A stretch of DNA of 64,000 nt from DATGUP01 sp035301265 (GTDB lineage: Bacteria; Bacillota; Bacilli; Bacillales; Amphibacillaceae), in assembly GCA_035301265.1 (NCBI GenBank), contig DATGUP010000001.1:1-64000 (forward strand), in the 5' to 3' direction. Every line of letters starts with the position of its first letter. Position 1 is the first letter of the stretch. A program made the position numbers and the translations under genes. This document shows, in pieces, positions 1 to 8,177 of this stretch. Under the pieces are notes generated by a model. That model was not told where the DNA came from and did no database searches. It was given only the letters and a program-made list of their open reading frames with translations.

Positions 1-69
1 GCGCTCGACTTGCATGTATTAGGCACGCCGCCAGCGTTCGTCCTGAGCCAAGATCAAACTCTCCATAAA
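1..69 (-). rRNA. 16S ribosomal RNA, 5' end only
   Basis: Read on the minus strand this is the start of a bacterial 16S rRNA: it contains the universal 8F region (AGAGTTTGAT, then TTGGCTCAG), GACGAACGCTGGCGGCG and the CATGCAAGTCGAGCG block. The mature 5' end is placed at about 69 by comparison with Bacillus 16S (TTTATGGAG start). The gene runs off the left edge of the window. One base differs from the usual 8F primer target (TCTTGGCTCAG in place of TCCTGGCTCAG). Confidence 0.95.
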
Positions 70-153
70 GAGTCGATCTGATCAACGATCGATAACAATC
101 GTTGACGTCTATGATCTCGATTCGCATCAACACGAATCATCATTCTGGTTGTT

Positions 154-174
154 TTGTTCAGTTTTCAAGGAGCA
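154..174 (-). promoter_or_regulatory. rRNA leader boxA-like antitermination element
   Basis: On the minus strand the leader reads GCTCCTTGAAAACTGAAC, the form of boxA found in front of Bacillus 16S genes, about 85 bases before the mature 16S end. A small hairpin (AGTCGCTT / AAGCGACC) lies just upstream at about 182-206. Both fit the transcribed rrn leader used for Nus-factor antitermination and RNase processing. Confidence 0.6.
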
Positions 175-208
175 AATAGTAGGTCGCTTCCTCAAAAGCG
201 ACTCTTCT

Positions 209-237
209 AAATTAACACATCCGCTATTCGATGTCAA
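209..237 (-). promoter_or_regulatory. rrn promoter P2 (SigA type)
   Basis: Minus-strand TTGACA (232-237) and TAATTT (209-214) are separated by exactly 17 bases. It is the nearer of two tandem promoters in front of the 16S gene, the usual arrangement for Bacillus rrn operons. Confidence 0.8.
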
Positions 238-300
238 CAACGATTTATTATTTTTTTAATTGTTATCGTTGAAGACGTCCTCTGTTTGACGGCAGATATT

Positions 301-329
301 AATTTATCACGGTTGCTAACCAATGTCAA
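301..329 (-). promoter_or_regulatory. rrn promoter P1 (SigA type)
   Basis: Minus-strand TTGACA (324-329) and TAAATT (301-306) with a 17-base spacer, 92 bases upstream of P2. Between 330 and 515 I see no gene, only AT-rich intergenic sequence shared with the divergent ygzB promoter. Confidence 0.75.
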
Positions 330-515
330 TACTTTTTTAAAGATGAAACAACGATTTATCAATCGCAGAAACGTATTCATTAACGAAAATAAATTGTTTA
401 TTTATGATATATGGATTAAACAATCCTTAGAATGCAAGTCTTAATTGTAAAACGATGGATGAAACATGTCAATACACTTAAAAGCTTTTTATATTACGTG
501 ATTGCTCGCAAAATA

Positions 516-524
516 TGCTATACT
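516..524 (+). promoter_or_regulatory. extended -10 promoter of ygzB
   Basis: TG-C-TATACT forms an extended -10 element about 27 bases before the ygzB start codon. The -35 region (ACGTGA at 496-501) is poor, which extended -10 promoters tolerate. Confidence 0.45.
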
Positions 525-550
525 ATCTTTATAAACTAAGGAGGATGGAC

Positions 551-931
551 ATGGCACAGCTAGTTTATTCGAGCAAAATTAATAAAATACGTTCTTTTGC
601 TTTGATTTTGATTTTCGTTGGTTTTGCATTTATGTACGGGGGGATTTTAGCCAAAAAAATCGAATGGCTGATGATTTTATTGTTCATTATTGGCATCCTA
701 TCGATTATACTAAGCTGCATCGTTTACCTTTGGATAGGCACATTATCGCTGAGGGCTGTTCCGGTTGTTTGTCCTACTTGCGAAAAGCCGACAAAAATGC
801 TTGGGCGTGTTGATGCATGCATGCATTGTAAACAACCGTTGACACTTGACAAAGAACTGGAAGGCAAAGAATTTGATGAAAGATACAATAAACGACGCTT
901 CCGAAAAAAAGCTCTAAAAAAACAATCCTAA
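551..931 (+). CDS. ygzB: UPF0295 family membrane protein YgzB
   Basis: Small conserved Bacillus membrane protein of unknown function. From the ATG at 551 the product is 126 residues. The N-terminal part holds two hydrophobic segments (about residues 15-35 and 41-65). The soluble C-terminal part carries two CxxC pairs (CPTC and CMHC), a likely zinc ribbon, and ends in a very basic tail. The ATG at 551 is preferred over the ATG at 515 because AAGGAGG lies seven bases before it, while the upstream ATG has no ribosome binding site. It converges with perR through a shared terminator. In B. subtilis ygzB is likewise the neighbour of perR and an rrn operon. Confidence 0.85.
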   Translation: MAQLVYSSKINKIRSFALILIFVGFAFMYGGILAKKIEWLMILLFIIGILSIILSCIVYLWIGTLSLRAVPVVCPTCEKPTKMLGRVDACMHCKQPLTLDKELEGKEFDERYNKRRFRKKALKKQS

Positions 932-975
932 ACATAAACCGTTGAATACATAATTGAAAACATCGTAAATGTATA

Positions 976-1008
976 AAAATCCAAATGCTTTTTTGGCATT
1001 TGGATTTT
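976..1008. terminator. bidirectional terminator between ygzB and perR
   Basis: Inverted repeat AAAATCCAAATGC (976-988) and GCATTTGGATTTT (996-1008) with A/T runs on both sides, placed between two convergent genes. Confidence 0.8.
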
Positions 1009-1028
1009 TCATGTTGTATTTAAGCGTT

Positions 1029-1478
1029 TCAATGGTTTTTACTTTCCACCTTTTGACACTCATTACATGTACCGTAAATTTCCATTCGGTGATGGCTGAC
1101 TTCAAAACCAGTGACTTGTTCCGCTAATGCCTCCACTTCGTCAAGCGTCGGATAATGGAAATCGACAATCTTACCACACGAGTTACAGATAATGTGGTAA
1201 TGATCAGTCATGTTACAATCAAATCGACTGCTGGAATCACCATATGTCAACTCGCGAACAAGGCCAATTTCGCGCAGCACACGCAAATTATTATAAACTG
1301 TTGCTACACTCATATTGGGAAACTTGTTTTCCAGTGCCTTGTAAATATCATCGGCAGTCGGATGTGTCATTGAATTTATAAGATATTCTAGAACCGCATG
1401 ACGTTGGGGTGTTATACGGACACCAGATTCCTTTAATGTAGCTAATGCTTGATTCAATCTTTTCTCTGTCACCGTCAT
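1029..1478 (-). CDS. perR: peroxide-responsive repressor PerR (Fur family)
   Basis: Fur-family metalloregulator that represses oxidative-stress genes and is inactivated when peroxide oxidises its regulatory-site histidines. The 149-residue product has the winged helix in the first 80 residues and the dimerisation domain after it. Residues matching B. subtilis PerR can be seen: structural zinc cysteines C98, C101, C138 and C141, and regulatory-site ligands H39, D87, H93, H95 and D106. The Asp at 106, rather than Glu, favours PerR over Fur or Zur. Its own promoter region contains a PerR-type box, so it is probably autoregulated. It sits beside ygzB and close to bcp, as in B. subtilis. Confidence 0.93.
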   Translation of the reverse strand: MTVTEKRLNQALATLKESGVRITPQRHAVLEYLINSMTHPTADDIYKALENKFPNMSVATVYNNLRVLREIGLVRELTYGDSSSRFDCNMTDHYHIICNSCGKIVDFHYPTLDEVEALAEQVTGFEVSHHRMEIYGTCNECQKVESKNH

Positions 1479-1523
1479 GCACCTCGCTTTCGATTAAAAT
1501 ATGCTATTAATAATATTATTACT

Positions 1524-1538
1524 TTGTAATGTTTATAA
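1524..1538 (-). promoter_or_regulatory. PerR box upstream of perR
   Basis: On the minus strand TTATAAACATTACAA matches 12 of the 14 defined positions of the PerR box TTATAATnATTATAA. It lies 46 bases before the perR start codon, as expected for autoregulation. A second AT-rich palindrome (TAATAATATTATTA, about 1508-1521) fits the consensus less well. Confidence 0.6.
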
Positions 1539-1660
1539 TCAGTGTACCTATTCTGCTAGCAGTTTGTCAATAAAAGTATTTCAGCGATCATCTATGGATA
1601 AACAGATATAACATGTAAATCGACCTAACTTCATTTATATCCCAACGTAAACACTTTCTT

Positions 1661-2611
1661 TTAGTATCCTCGGATCACATCAATTTTATTGACAAAATCT
1701 GTGCGACCATCCCTGAATTTACGCAGATTTTCTGCAAATATTGCGAGCGCTCTTGTAGTATAATGCATTGAAACGCCTGATAAATGCGGGGTTAGCGTTA
1801 TTTTTTCTTCATCCCAAAATGGATGATTGGGCGGCAACGGCTCTTCTTCAAATACATCTAGTATAGCGTGAGAAATCTCATCTTTGCGTATAGCTTGTAA
1901 AATGTCGCTTTCACGAACGACATCACCGCGACCCATATTCAAAAAAATAGCATGATTAGGCATGTGTTGAAAATGATCGTACGTTAGCAAATATTTTGTT
2001 TCGGGTGTACTTGGAAGAACAGAAATGACAAAGTCCGCTTGCGACAGTACAGTTTTCAAATCGGCCGTTGTATAGTTGTGATCAAAATATTTTACCGCCT
2101 GACCACTGCGAGATACACCGAGTGTCATCATGCGAAATGCTTTAGCCAACCGTGCCACTCCCTGACCAATCGCACCAGTTCCTATGATCGCCATTGTTTT
2201 TCCAGTAATTTCATCAATACGCACTGATTGATCCCATTCACGTGCTTTTTCATTGCGAATGAGCACCTTTTCCTGGCGGTATACTTGAAGCAGCATCGAA
2301 ATCACATATTCCGCCATAGGTGTGACGTGAATCCCCCGTGCGTTAGTAACTAGAATGTCTTTTTGCCGTATTGCATTCAGCGGCAATTTTTCCAATCCTG
2401 CTGAGATAACCATAATCCATTTGAGTTGTTTAGCTCTTCCAACTAACTCTTGACTTAAATCTGTTCCATATGTTACAAAAATTTCGGCCTCTGTTAAATA
2501 TGTTTGAGCTTCGTGCATATTTTGACAGAAAATAAACGTCTCCCTCGGAAAGCGAGCGGTAATCGTCTTTCGATGCCTTGATGATATATTGGCTGAAAAT
2601 AAAATGGTCAT
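1661..2611 (-). CDS. D-2-hydroxyacid dehydrogenase family protein
   Basis: NAD(P)-dependent reductase or dehydrogenase acting on D-2-hydroxy acids; the substrate cannot be told from the sequence. The product is 316 residues, normal for the family. It shows the Rossmann motif GTGAIG near residue 143, the conserved GRGDVV with its arginine near 229, Glu in the EEEPLPP segment and the catalytic His in TPHLSG near 276. The start follows GAGGGGGAG. The gene sits between perR and bcp, where B. subtilis has hemL/gsaB (glutamate-1-semialdehyde aminotransferase) next to bcp, so the local order has been altered. Confidence 0.8.
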   Translation of the reverse strand: MTILFSANISSRHRKTITARFPRETFIFCQNMHEAQTYLTEAEIFVTYGTDLSQELVGRAKQLKWIMVISAGLEKLPLNAIRQKDILVTNARGIHVTPMAEYVISMLLQVYRQEKVLIRNEKAREWDQSVRIDEITGKTMAIIGTGAIGQGVARLAKAFRMMTLGVSRSGQAVKYFDHNYTTADLKTVLSQADFVISVLPSTPETKYLLTYDHFQHMPNHAIFLNMGRGDVVRESDILQAIRKDEISHAILDVFEEEPLPPNHPFWDEEKITLTPHLSGVSMHYTTRALAIFAENLRKFRDGRTDFVNKIDVIRGY

Positions 2612-2639
2612 TTGAGCTCCCCCTCAAGTTATTCTTCCC

Positions 2640-2890
2640 ACTTCATCTATTTACATCGTACATGCATGAGGGAGATTTAAACAACAGAAAAGAAGATGGC
2701 TCGAATGTCCAATCACGATTCGAGCGCGACCGTTTCTAAACCGCTATGCCTCATTGTTCAAGCACGCGCTTTAAAGAAAACACCCGCATGGATGTGCTTG
2801 AATCCCGTCGACCAAGACAAGGTTAAACATACATCCCGATATGCATTTATGTCAATTATATTCAACGTTTAAGCATACTATCACAAAAAT
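2640..2890. other. intergenic stretch without recognisable gene
   Basis: About 250 bases between the hydroxyacid dehydrogenase start and the bcp terminator. The only structure I see is an imperfectly spaced inverted repeat (TTCAAGCAC near 2758 and GTGCTTGAA near 2796) without a T-run. No open frame here looks like a known protein. Confidence 0.4.
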
Positions 2891-2919
2891 TAAAAAGACA
2901 GCCTTATATAACGGCTGTC
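2891..2919 (-). terminator. terminator of bcp
   Basis: On the minus strand GACAGCC and GGCTGTC pair around a short AT loop and are followed by TTTTTAATTTTT, just after the bcp stop codon. Confidence 0.85.
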
Positions 2920-2926
2920 CATTGGG

Positions 2927-3394
2927 TCACAAATGCTCCTTGACAAACGCTAAAGTTTCGGCAACATGTCCTTTGACGCGAACATTGCGAAACGCCTTTT
3001 GCAATATCCCCTCTTTGTCAATAATAAAAGTTGACCGTTCAATTCCGTAATGTTCCTTGCCAAAATTCTTTTTCAATTTCCATACACCATATGTCTCAGC
3101 TACTTGGTGATCCTCATCTGCTAAAAGCATAAAAGGCAAGTTGTGTTTTTTGATAAATGTTTGGTGACGTTCTACTGGATCAGGACTAATGCCTATGATG
3201 ACGGCATCCAACTCCCCGAAGTTTTCGTGCGCATCGCGAAAATCGCAAGCCTCGGTGGTACAACCAGGCGTCATATCTTTTGGATAAAAATATAGAACGA
3301 CATGTTTTCCTTGAAAATCAGACAAACTAACCTGATCGCCATTTTGATCGGGCAACGTAAAATCCGGGGCAGGATGACCCACTTCTACCGGCAT
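2927..3394 (-). CDS. bcp: thiol peroxidase Bcp (peroxiredoxin)
   Basis: Peroxiredoxin of the Bcp/PrxQ class that reduces hydrogen peroxide and organic peroxides in the cytosol with electrons from thioredoxin. The 155-residue product has the motif MTPGCTTEACDF: peroxidatic cysteine C45 and resolving cysteine C50, five residues apart as in PrxQ-type enzymes. The PerR gene lies about 1.5 kb away, the same association as ygaF and perR in B. subtilis. Its own downstream terminator suggests a single-gene transcript. Confidence 0.92.
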   Translation of the reverse strand: MPVEVGHPAPDFTLPDQNGDQVSLSDFQGKHVVLYFYPKDMTPGCTTEACDFRDAHENFGELDAVIIGISPDPVERHQTFIKKHNLPFMLLADEDHQVAETYGVWKLKKNFGKEHYGIERSTFIIDKEGILQKAFRNVRVKGHVAETLAFVKEHL

Positions 3395-3459
3395 GTAAAC
3401 CCCTCCTTCATACTCTATACGTCTACTATAACATAATCATCGGAATATATCGAAAATAT

Positions 3460-3912
3460 TTATTGTTTATCATGATCGTTTTTATCGTCCATCCGTCCTT
3501 GAGATTGCACGAGTTTCAGTACAAACGCTGTAGGCAAAATATAGCCGATCAATGCTTCAACAATGGCGAGAAAACGTCCGATTCCGATCGGGGTGATGTC
3601 ACCGTAACCAATGGTGAGCAATGTAACTCCACTAAAGTATATAGAATGCACGATCGATCCAAAAACATCGACCTGCCGCTTTTCGCCAAATTCGACTAAA
3701 ATAATGCCTTGAATTGACAAAATAAAATAAATCAATCCAAAACCGATAATAACAACTGTATAAATGATGAGCAATGTATAAAAGAGTTCCACGGAAAAAC
3801 GGCTATCCTGTAGCCTGACACTAAATCGGTGATCTCCTCTTACGAAATCGAGAATACTTTTAATGACAATAAAACAAATCATACCGATGAAAAACCAGGA
3901 AACGATTGGCAT
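3460..3912 (-). CDS. two-TM potassium channel family protein
   Basis: Ion channel subunit of the Ion_trans_2 type. The selectivity filter TIGYGD is at residues 100-105 of the 150-residue product, in the P-loop between the last two membrane helices. Hydrophobic helices are at about 4-22, 45-68 and 108-130. There is no RCK/TrkA-N domain, so gating would need another partner or be voltage- or pH-driven. The frame opens at 3954, but GAGGGAG sits just before a double ATG at 3915 and 3912; the second has the better spacing. Homologues of this short form are usually called potassium channel family protein. Confidence 0.8.
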   Translation of the reverse strand: MPIVSWFFIGMICFIVIKSILDFVRGDHRFSVRLQDSRFSVELFYTLLIIYTVVIIGFGLIYFILSIQGIILVEFGEKRQVDVFGSIVHSIYFSGVTLLTIGYGDITPIGIGRFLAIVEALIGYILPTAFVLKLVQSQGRMDDKNDHDKQ

Positions 3913-4026
3913 CATTTCTCCCTCAATCATTTGCTTTAAAACATGTATATGCACCGCTTCTTTAAGTTTGTCATTCTTTTTGAAATAACAGCTTGCGGCA
4001 TGACCTTAGTCGTGTCAGTTAGACAT

Positions 4027-4059
4027 AAAAAAACTCTCCTCATTAGGAGAGTTTTTTTG
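4027..4059 (-). terminator. terminator of the ABC exporter gene
   Basis: AAAAAAACTCTCCT and AGGAGAGTTTTTTT form a strong hairpin that overlaps the last codons and stop of the ABC transporter gene. The T-run follows on the minus strand. Confidence 0.8.
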
Positions 4060-5812
4060 CTGCATCGCTTCCCAAATTTTGTACTTGATATAAATTATAA
4101 TAGCTTCCCTTTTTACGCATTAATTCATCGTGGCGACCGATTTCCTGAATTTTGCCGTTTTCAATCACAACGATTCGATCGGCATGTGTAATCGTCGCCA
4201 AACGATGAGCCACAATAAACGTCGTCCGGTCAGAGGCCAGTTTTTCCATTGCTTCTTGAATGATGTGTTCGCTTTCCAAATCAAGAGCCGATGTGGCTTC
4301 ATCAAAAATCAGAATGGGCGGGTTCTTTAAAAACACTCTAGCAATAGCGATTCGCTGTTTTTGCCCGCCGGATAATTTCACACCTCGCTCACCGACGGGC
4401 GTGTCATATCCATGAGGCAAATCCATAATAAAATCATGTGCATTAGCCGCTTTTGCTGCTGCCACCACTTCTTCATCCGTAGCCTTAGGATTTCCCATGC
4501 GGATATTCATGGCAATCGATTCACTGAACAGCAAATTATCCTGCAACACCATCCCGATATTATCGCGCAGCGAGCGCGCCTGTACATCGCGAATATCGAT
4601 GCCATCGACTTTAATCGATCCGTTTGTAACATCGTAAAAGCGTGGAAGTAGACTGATGAGCGTTGATTTGCCGCCGCCGCTCATACCAACAAGCGCAATG
4701 GTCTCTCCTTTTTGCACATCGAGGTTAATGTTTTTTAAAACATCACCTTCTTCATCTTCGTAGCGAAACGACACATTTTCCATGGTGACGATGCCTTCGA
4801 CACGCCCCAACACTTTGGCATCAGGCTTATCAACGATATCATACGGTTCATTCAGAAATTCGAATACACGATCGATCGAGGCGACCGACTGCGTCAACAT
4901 TGTCGATGAGTTAATCAAACGGCGTAATGGACTATACACACGTTCCATGTACGTCACAAATGCAACCATTGTCCCGATGGACAGGTTTCCACCAATAACT
5001 TGATAACCTCCATACGTGATGACTAAAAGCGGTGCGAGATCGGTAATCGTGTTCATGGCGGCAAATGTTCTTGCATTCCAATCGGTGTGATCGAGGGCTT
5101 TGTTAAGAAAGTGGCTATTACGGTTGTCGAATTGCTCCTGTTCATAATCTTCTAGTGCGAAACTGCGGGTGACGGGGATACCTTGGACCCGTTCGTGTAA
5201 ATGACCTTGCACTTCAGCCAAGGCTTGTGAACGTTCTCGTGTCAGACGACGCAATCGACCATAAAAATATTTAACCGAAAACCCATATAACGGAAACAAG
5301 ATAATGGAAACGATTGTTAACCAAACATCCATGGAAAGCATGATACTCACAGCAATCAAAATAGTTGTAAGATCAAGCCATACGTTCATGAGCCCTGTTA
5401 CGACAAACGTTTTCGTTTGTTCGACATCGTGTATTACCCGGGAAATGATTTCACCGGTTTTTGTTCGGGAATAAAATTGCAAACTCAGCTTTTGGATATG
5501 ATCGAACAACTTATCTCTTATATCGTAGAGAATCGTGTTAGCCACCCATTGTGCTAAATATTGACGGGCATATTCCACTGGTGGACGTAACAGGAGAAAG
5601 ATGATGAGCGAACCACCCATAAGCCAAAAAAGATGCGATGTTTTTTCGGCGGTCGTTAAGTTATCCGCCCCGATAATATCATCAATGACATATTTTAATA
5701 TGAGCGGTATCAACAAGGGAATGCCGAATTTAACGATCCCTACAACTACTGTCCAGACTATTTTCCATTTGTATGGCTTGACAAACTGCAAATATTGCTT
5801 AATCGTGCGCAT
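4043..5812 (-). CDS. ABC exporter, fused permease and ATPase (YgaD type)
   Basis: Half-transporter of the MsbA/LmrA class, working as a dimer to export an unknown, probably lipophilic, substrate. Six membrane helices fill residues 15-300. The ATPase domain follows, with Walker A GMSGGGKST at 376-384, signature LSGGQ at 480-484, Walker B ILIFDE at 500-505 and the switch His in IVAHR. The full 589-residue length is normal for the family. The start follows GAGGG. Its place between bcp and the DUF402 gene corresponds to ygaD in B. subtilis. Confidence 0.88.
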   Translation of the reverse strand: MRTIKQYLQFVKPYKWKIVWTVVVGIVKFGIPLLIPLILKYVIDDIIGADNLTTAEKTSHLFWLMGGSLIIFLLLRPPVEYARQYLAQWVANTILYDIRDKLFDHIQKLSLQFYSRTKTGEIISRVIHDVEQTKTFVVTGLMNVWLDLTTILIAVSIMLSMDVWLTIVSIILFPLYGFSVKYFYGRLRRLTRERSQALAEVQGHLHERVQGIPVTRSFALEDYEQEQFDNRNSHFLNKALDHTDWNARTFAAMNTITDLAPLLVITYGGYQVIGGNLSIGTMVAFVTYMERVYSPLRRLINSSTMLTQSVASIDRVFEFLNEPYDIVDKPDAKVLGRVEGIVTMENVSFRYEDEEGDVLKNINLDVQKGETIALVGMSGGGKSTLISLLPRFYDVTNGSIKVDGIDIRDVQARSLRDNIGMVLQDNLLFSESIAMNIRMGNPKATDEEVVAAAKAANAHDFIMDLPHGYDTPVGERGVKLSGGQKQRIAIARVFLKNPPILIFDEATSALDLESEHIIQEAMEKLASDRTTFIVAHRLATITHADRIVVIENGKIQEIGRHDELMRKKGSYYNLYQVQNLGSDAAKKLS

Positions 5813-5842
5813 AGATGCACATCCCTCATTTAGTCATCCATA

Positions 5843-5866
5843 ATAAAAAAGCATTGCAAACATGCT
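5843..5866 (-). terminator. probable terminator of the DUF402 gene
   Basis: On the minus strand AGCAT and ATGCT pair around seven bases and are followed by TTTTTTA. The stem is short, so this is tentative. Confidence 0.5.
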
Positions 5867-5876
5867 CATCCTACGT

Positions 5877-6425
5877 TCAAAAATCGTCTGTTCTTTTATT
5901 GTTCCATACATTTAAATGTTTGTACCACATATTGACATTTTCAGCCGCAAATGGACCTTTTTTCCGTCTAATCCACGTTAACAAATCTGTCTTATTCCGC
6001 TGCAAAGTCGCATCTAACGAAGCGGGGTACTGCATCAGTCGTTTATGTTCTTCATATTCATCCTCATCCAATATAACAAACGTCATATCTGGATATACTT
6101 TAATATCTAAATCATAATCAACATACTTTAACGTGTTTGCTTCAAACTGAAACGGTGAGCTCATGTTGCAATAATAATAAACACCGTCAGGACGCAGCAT
6201 GCTGATGATATTAAACCAGTATTGCGAATAAAAGTAGCATATAGCCGGTTCGTTAGTGGTCCAAGTACTGCCATCGTGTTCGGTCACTATTGTTTGATCG
6301 TTTCCAACGATTATAACATCATCGGTTCTCTTTAATACGCGATTGCTTTGCCATTCACGATGGAATTGACCATTATACTTATAACTGGCAATACGAATTT
6401 TCTCACCCTCTGCTGGCCTCGTCAT
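5877..6425 (-). CDS. DUF402 nucleoside tri-/diphosphatase family protein (YgaC type)
   Basis: Member of the DUF402/UPF0374 family, some of which hydrolyse nucleoside tri- and diphosphates with divalent metal. The 182-residue product has the family's N-terminal EGEKIRIASYKYNG start, a WT..EPAICYFY segment, and the acidic metal-binding block YDLDIKVYPDMTFVILDEDEYEEH near residues 103-130. The start codon follows GGAAGG. Synteny with ygaD supports the YgaC assignment. The physiological substrate is not evident. Confidence 0.85.
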   Translation of the reverse strand: MTRPAEGEKIRIASYKYNGQFHREWQSNRVLKRTDDVIIVGNDQTIVTEHDGSTWTTNEPAICYFYSQYWFNIISMLRPDGVYYYCNMSSPFQFEANTLKYVDYDLDIKVYPDMTFVILDEDEYEEHKRLMQYPASLDATLQRNKTDLLTWIRRKKGPFAAENVNMWYKHLNVWNNKRTDDF

Positions 6426-6511
6426 AATACCGTCCTTCCAATCCGTTCATACTTCATTCATTATAATTGCAACCTCATTAAAGATAAAGCAGAATGTTTT
6501 TCTGTTCGTAT

Positions 6512-6542
6512 AAAAAGAGCTCCCTCGATTTGAAGGAGCCCT
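6512..6542 (-). terminator. terminator of sspE
   Basis: On the minus strand GGGCTCCTTC pairs with GAGGGAGCTC, including two G-T pairs, followed by TTTTTAT. It lies 30 bases after the sspE stop. Confidence 0.75.
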
Positions 6543-6572
6543 TAACAGCGTAAAGCATGGGGGGGCAAAATG

Positions 6573-6764
6573 TTATTTTTTGTTTTGCTGTGATTTTTGA
6601 TTTGCTTTTTTGACATCCTGTACGTTCGTTTCTGAAGCGAATTCAGTACCAAACTGACCTTGTTGATTCTGATTTTGGCTTTGGCCTTGGGCTGCTTGTT
6701 GGTTTTGCTGTTTTACATGCTGAACATTCGTCCCAGAAGCAGTTTTCTTTTTACCTTTAGCCAT
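6573..6764 (-). CDS. sspE: gamma-type small acid-soluble spore protein
   Basis: Gamma SASP, an amino-acid storage protein made in the forespore and degraded by Gpr on germination. The 63-residue product is Gln/Asn-rich with two copies of the gamma-SASP repeat: SGTNVQHVKQQNQQ near residue 10 and FASETNVQDVKKAN near 41. The frame is open much further upstream, but the ATG at 6764 is preceded by GCGGAGGTG at good spacing and gives the typical N-terminus MAKGKKK. I could not identify a convincing SigG promoter by eye. The gene shows directly that the host makes endospores. Confidence 0.93.
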   Translation of the reverse strand: MAKGKKKTASGTNVQHVKQQNQQAAQGQSQNQNQQGQFGTEFASETNVQDVKKANQKSQQNKK

Positions 6765-6981
6765 TAATATCACCTCCGCATGTATTAATCTTTCCAGTCC
6801 ATTCGTTGTTATCCAAAATATTTTTGGTAAATTTATCAGTACATGGAACAAAATGTAAACCATGTATAAAAACATTTTGCGCGTATACAATACAGTACGA
6901 GCTATTGAAACAAAGCAGTACATTTACTGTTACATACATTTTTTATATGTTTAAAATAAATACTGACATTGTAGCGAGCGA

Positions 6982-8064
6982 TTATGAAAATATATACGGC
7001 AGCATTTTTTGATGTGGAACAGGGAACGGATAATGTGGCAATTCGTTTGGTGACACCCACCTTAAACGAGATGTCTCCACTCCTTTTTCCCCCGTTTCCG
7101 CTTCAATAATTTGCAGTTGCCATATGAGATGTGAAAACACATGTTTGAAGTGGCCTCGCCGTGATTTTACGCGAATTTCGACACCGTATTCGCTATAGAA
7201 CAATGTTTTGATCGTTTTTTCAGTTTCTAATAACGATGTTAGTTTAACCGGAATCATTGGAAATTGCCAAAGATTGGCGAGCAATCCCCGATCAGGACGT
7301 TTCTCGATCATATATTGCCCTTGTGGATTTTTAATTAACACGACGGCATAATGGTATGTTTTTTGGCGCTTCCCTTTTGATTTATACGGTAATTCGTGCT
7401 CTAAGCCGTTAGCAAACGCTTGACAATGTTGTTGCAGCGGACAAAACATACACATCGGTGATTTAGGCGTGCAGATGAGCGCACCAAGCTCCATGAGCGC
7501 CTGGTTGAATGATCCCGGATCTTCCTTCGGTATGAGATCTTGAGCGAGTGAGCGAAACATTTTTTTAACTGCAGACTTTTTAACATCATCTTCAATCGCT
7601 AAAATTCGAGCTAGAACACGCATAACATTGCCATCCACGGCGGGCTCAGGTTGGCCAAAAGCTATCGAAAGAATCGCTCCTTTCGTATAGGGGCCAATCC
7701 CTTTTAATGAGGCGAGTGCTTTAGAATCGGACGGGACTTTGCCTCCATAATTGGCGACCACATCGCGTGCAGCTTGTTGCAAATGGCGCGCCCGTGAATA
7801 ATACCCAAGGCCTTCCCACGCCTTTAAGACGTCTTGTTCGTCAGCCTCGGCTAAGTCCTGCACAGTGGGGAATTTCTCCATAAATCGCTCGAAGTATGGA
7901 ATAACGGTGTCCACCTGTGTTTGCTGGAGCATCACTTCAGACACCCAAATCTTATAAGGATCCTGATCTTTACGCCACGGCAGATCGCGTTTATTCTTCT
8001 CATACCAATTCAGTAAATCCCGTTGCAATGTAGGAATGTCAATAGATTGTAATGTTTGTCGCAC
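6982..8064 (-). CDS. mutY: A/G-specific adenine DNA glycosylase MutY
   Basis: Removes adenine paired with 8-oxoguanine or guanine. The product has the HhH-GPD glycosylase fold with the VMLQQTQV motif, the HhH hairpin LKGIGPYTKGAI and the catalytic aspartate in PAVDGNV. The iron-sulphur cluster ligands are CTPKSPMCMFCPLQQHC (C-x6-C-x2-C-x5-C). A Nudix-like C-terminal domain recognises 8-oxoG. I chose the GTG at 8064, which follows GGGAGG at 8076-8081. The frame extends to an ATG at 8130, but that extension is not typical and has no ribosome site. It lies next to yfhP, as yfhQ does in B. subtilis. Confidence 0.92.
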   Translation of the reverse strand: MRQTLQSIDIPTLQRDLLNWYEKNKRDLPWRKDQDPYKIWVSEVMLQQTQVDTVIPYFERFMEKFPTVQDLAEADEQDVLKAWEGLGYYSRARHLQQAARDVVANYGGKVPSDSKALASLKGIGPYTKGAILSIAFGQPEPAVDGNVMRVLARILAIEDDVKKSAVKKMFRSLAQDLIPKEDPGSFNQALMELGALICTPKSPMCMFCPLQQHCQAFANGLEHELPYKSKGKRQKTYHYAVVLIKNPQGQYMIEKRPDRGLLANLWQFPMIPVKLTSLLETEKTIKTLFYSEYGVEIRVKSRRGHFKHVFSHLIWQLQIIEAETGEKGVETSRLRWVSPNELPHYPFPVPHQKMLPYIFS

Positions 8065-8177
8065 AGCGGAGCGAACCTCCCATGTTATCATGAAATGAGA
8101 TTGCATCATTGCATATTCATTAAACCGCATTTATCTTAGCAATACAAGAAATCATTCGCCAAGGAGGCGCTTTACGA

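Noticed and set aside
1155..1373. Plus-strand open frame inside perR
   Set aside because: Shadow frame of a well-supported gene, without ribosome site or homology.
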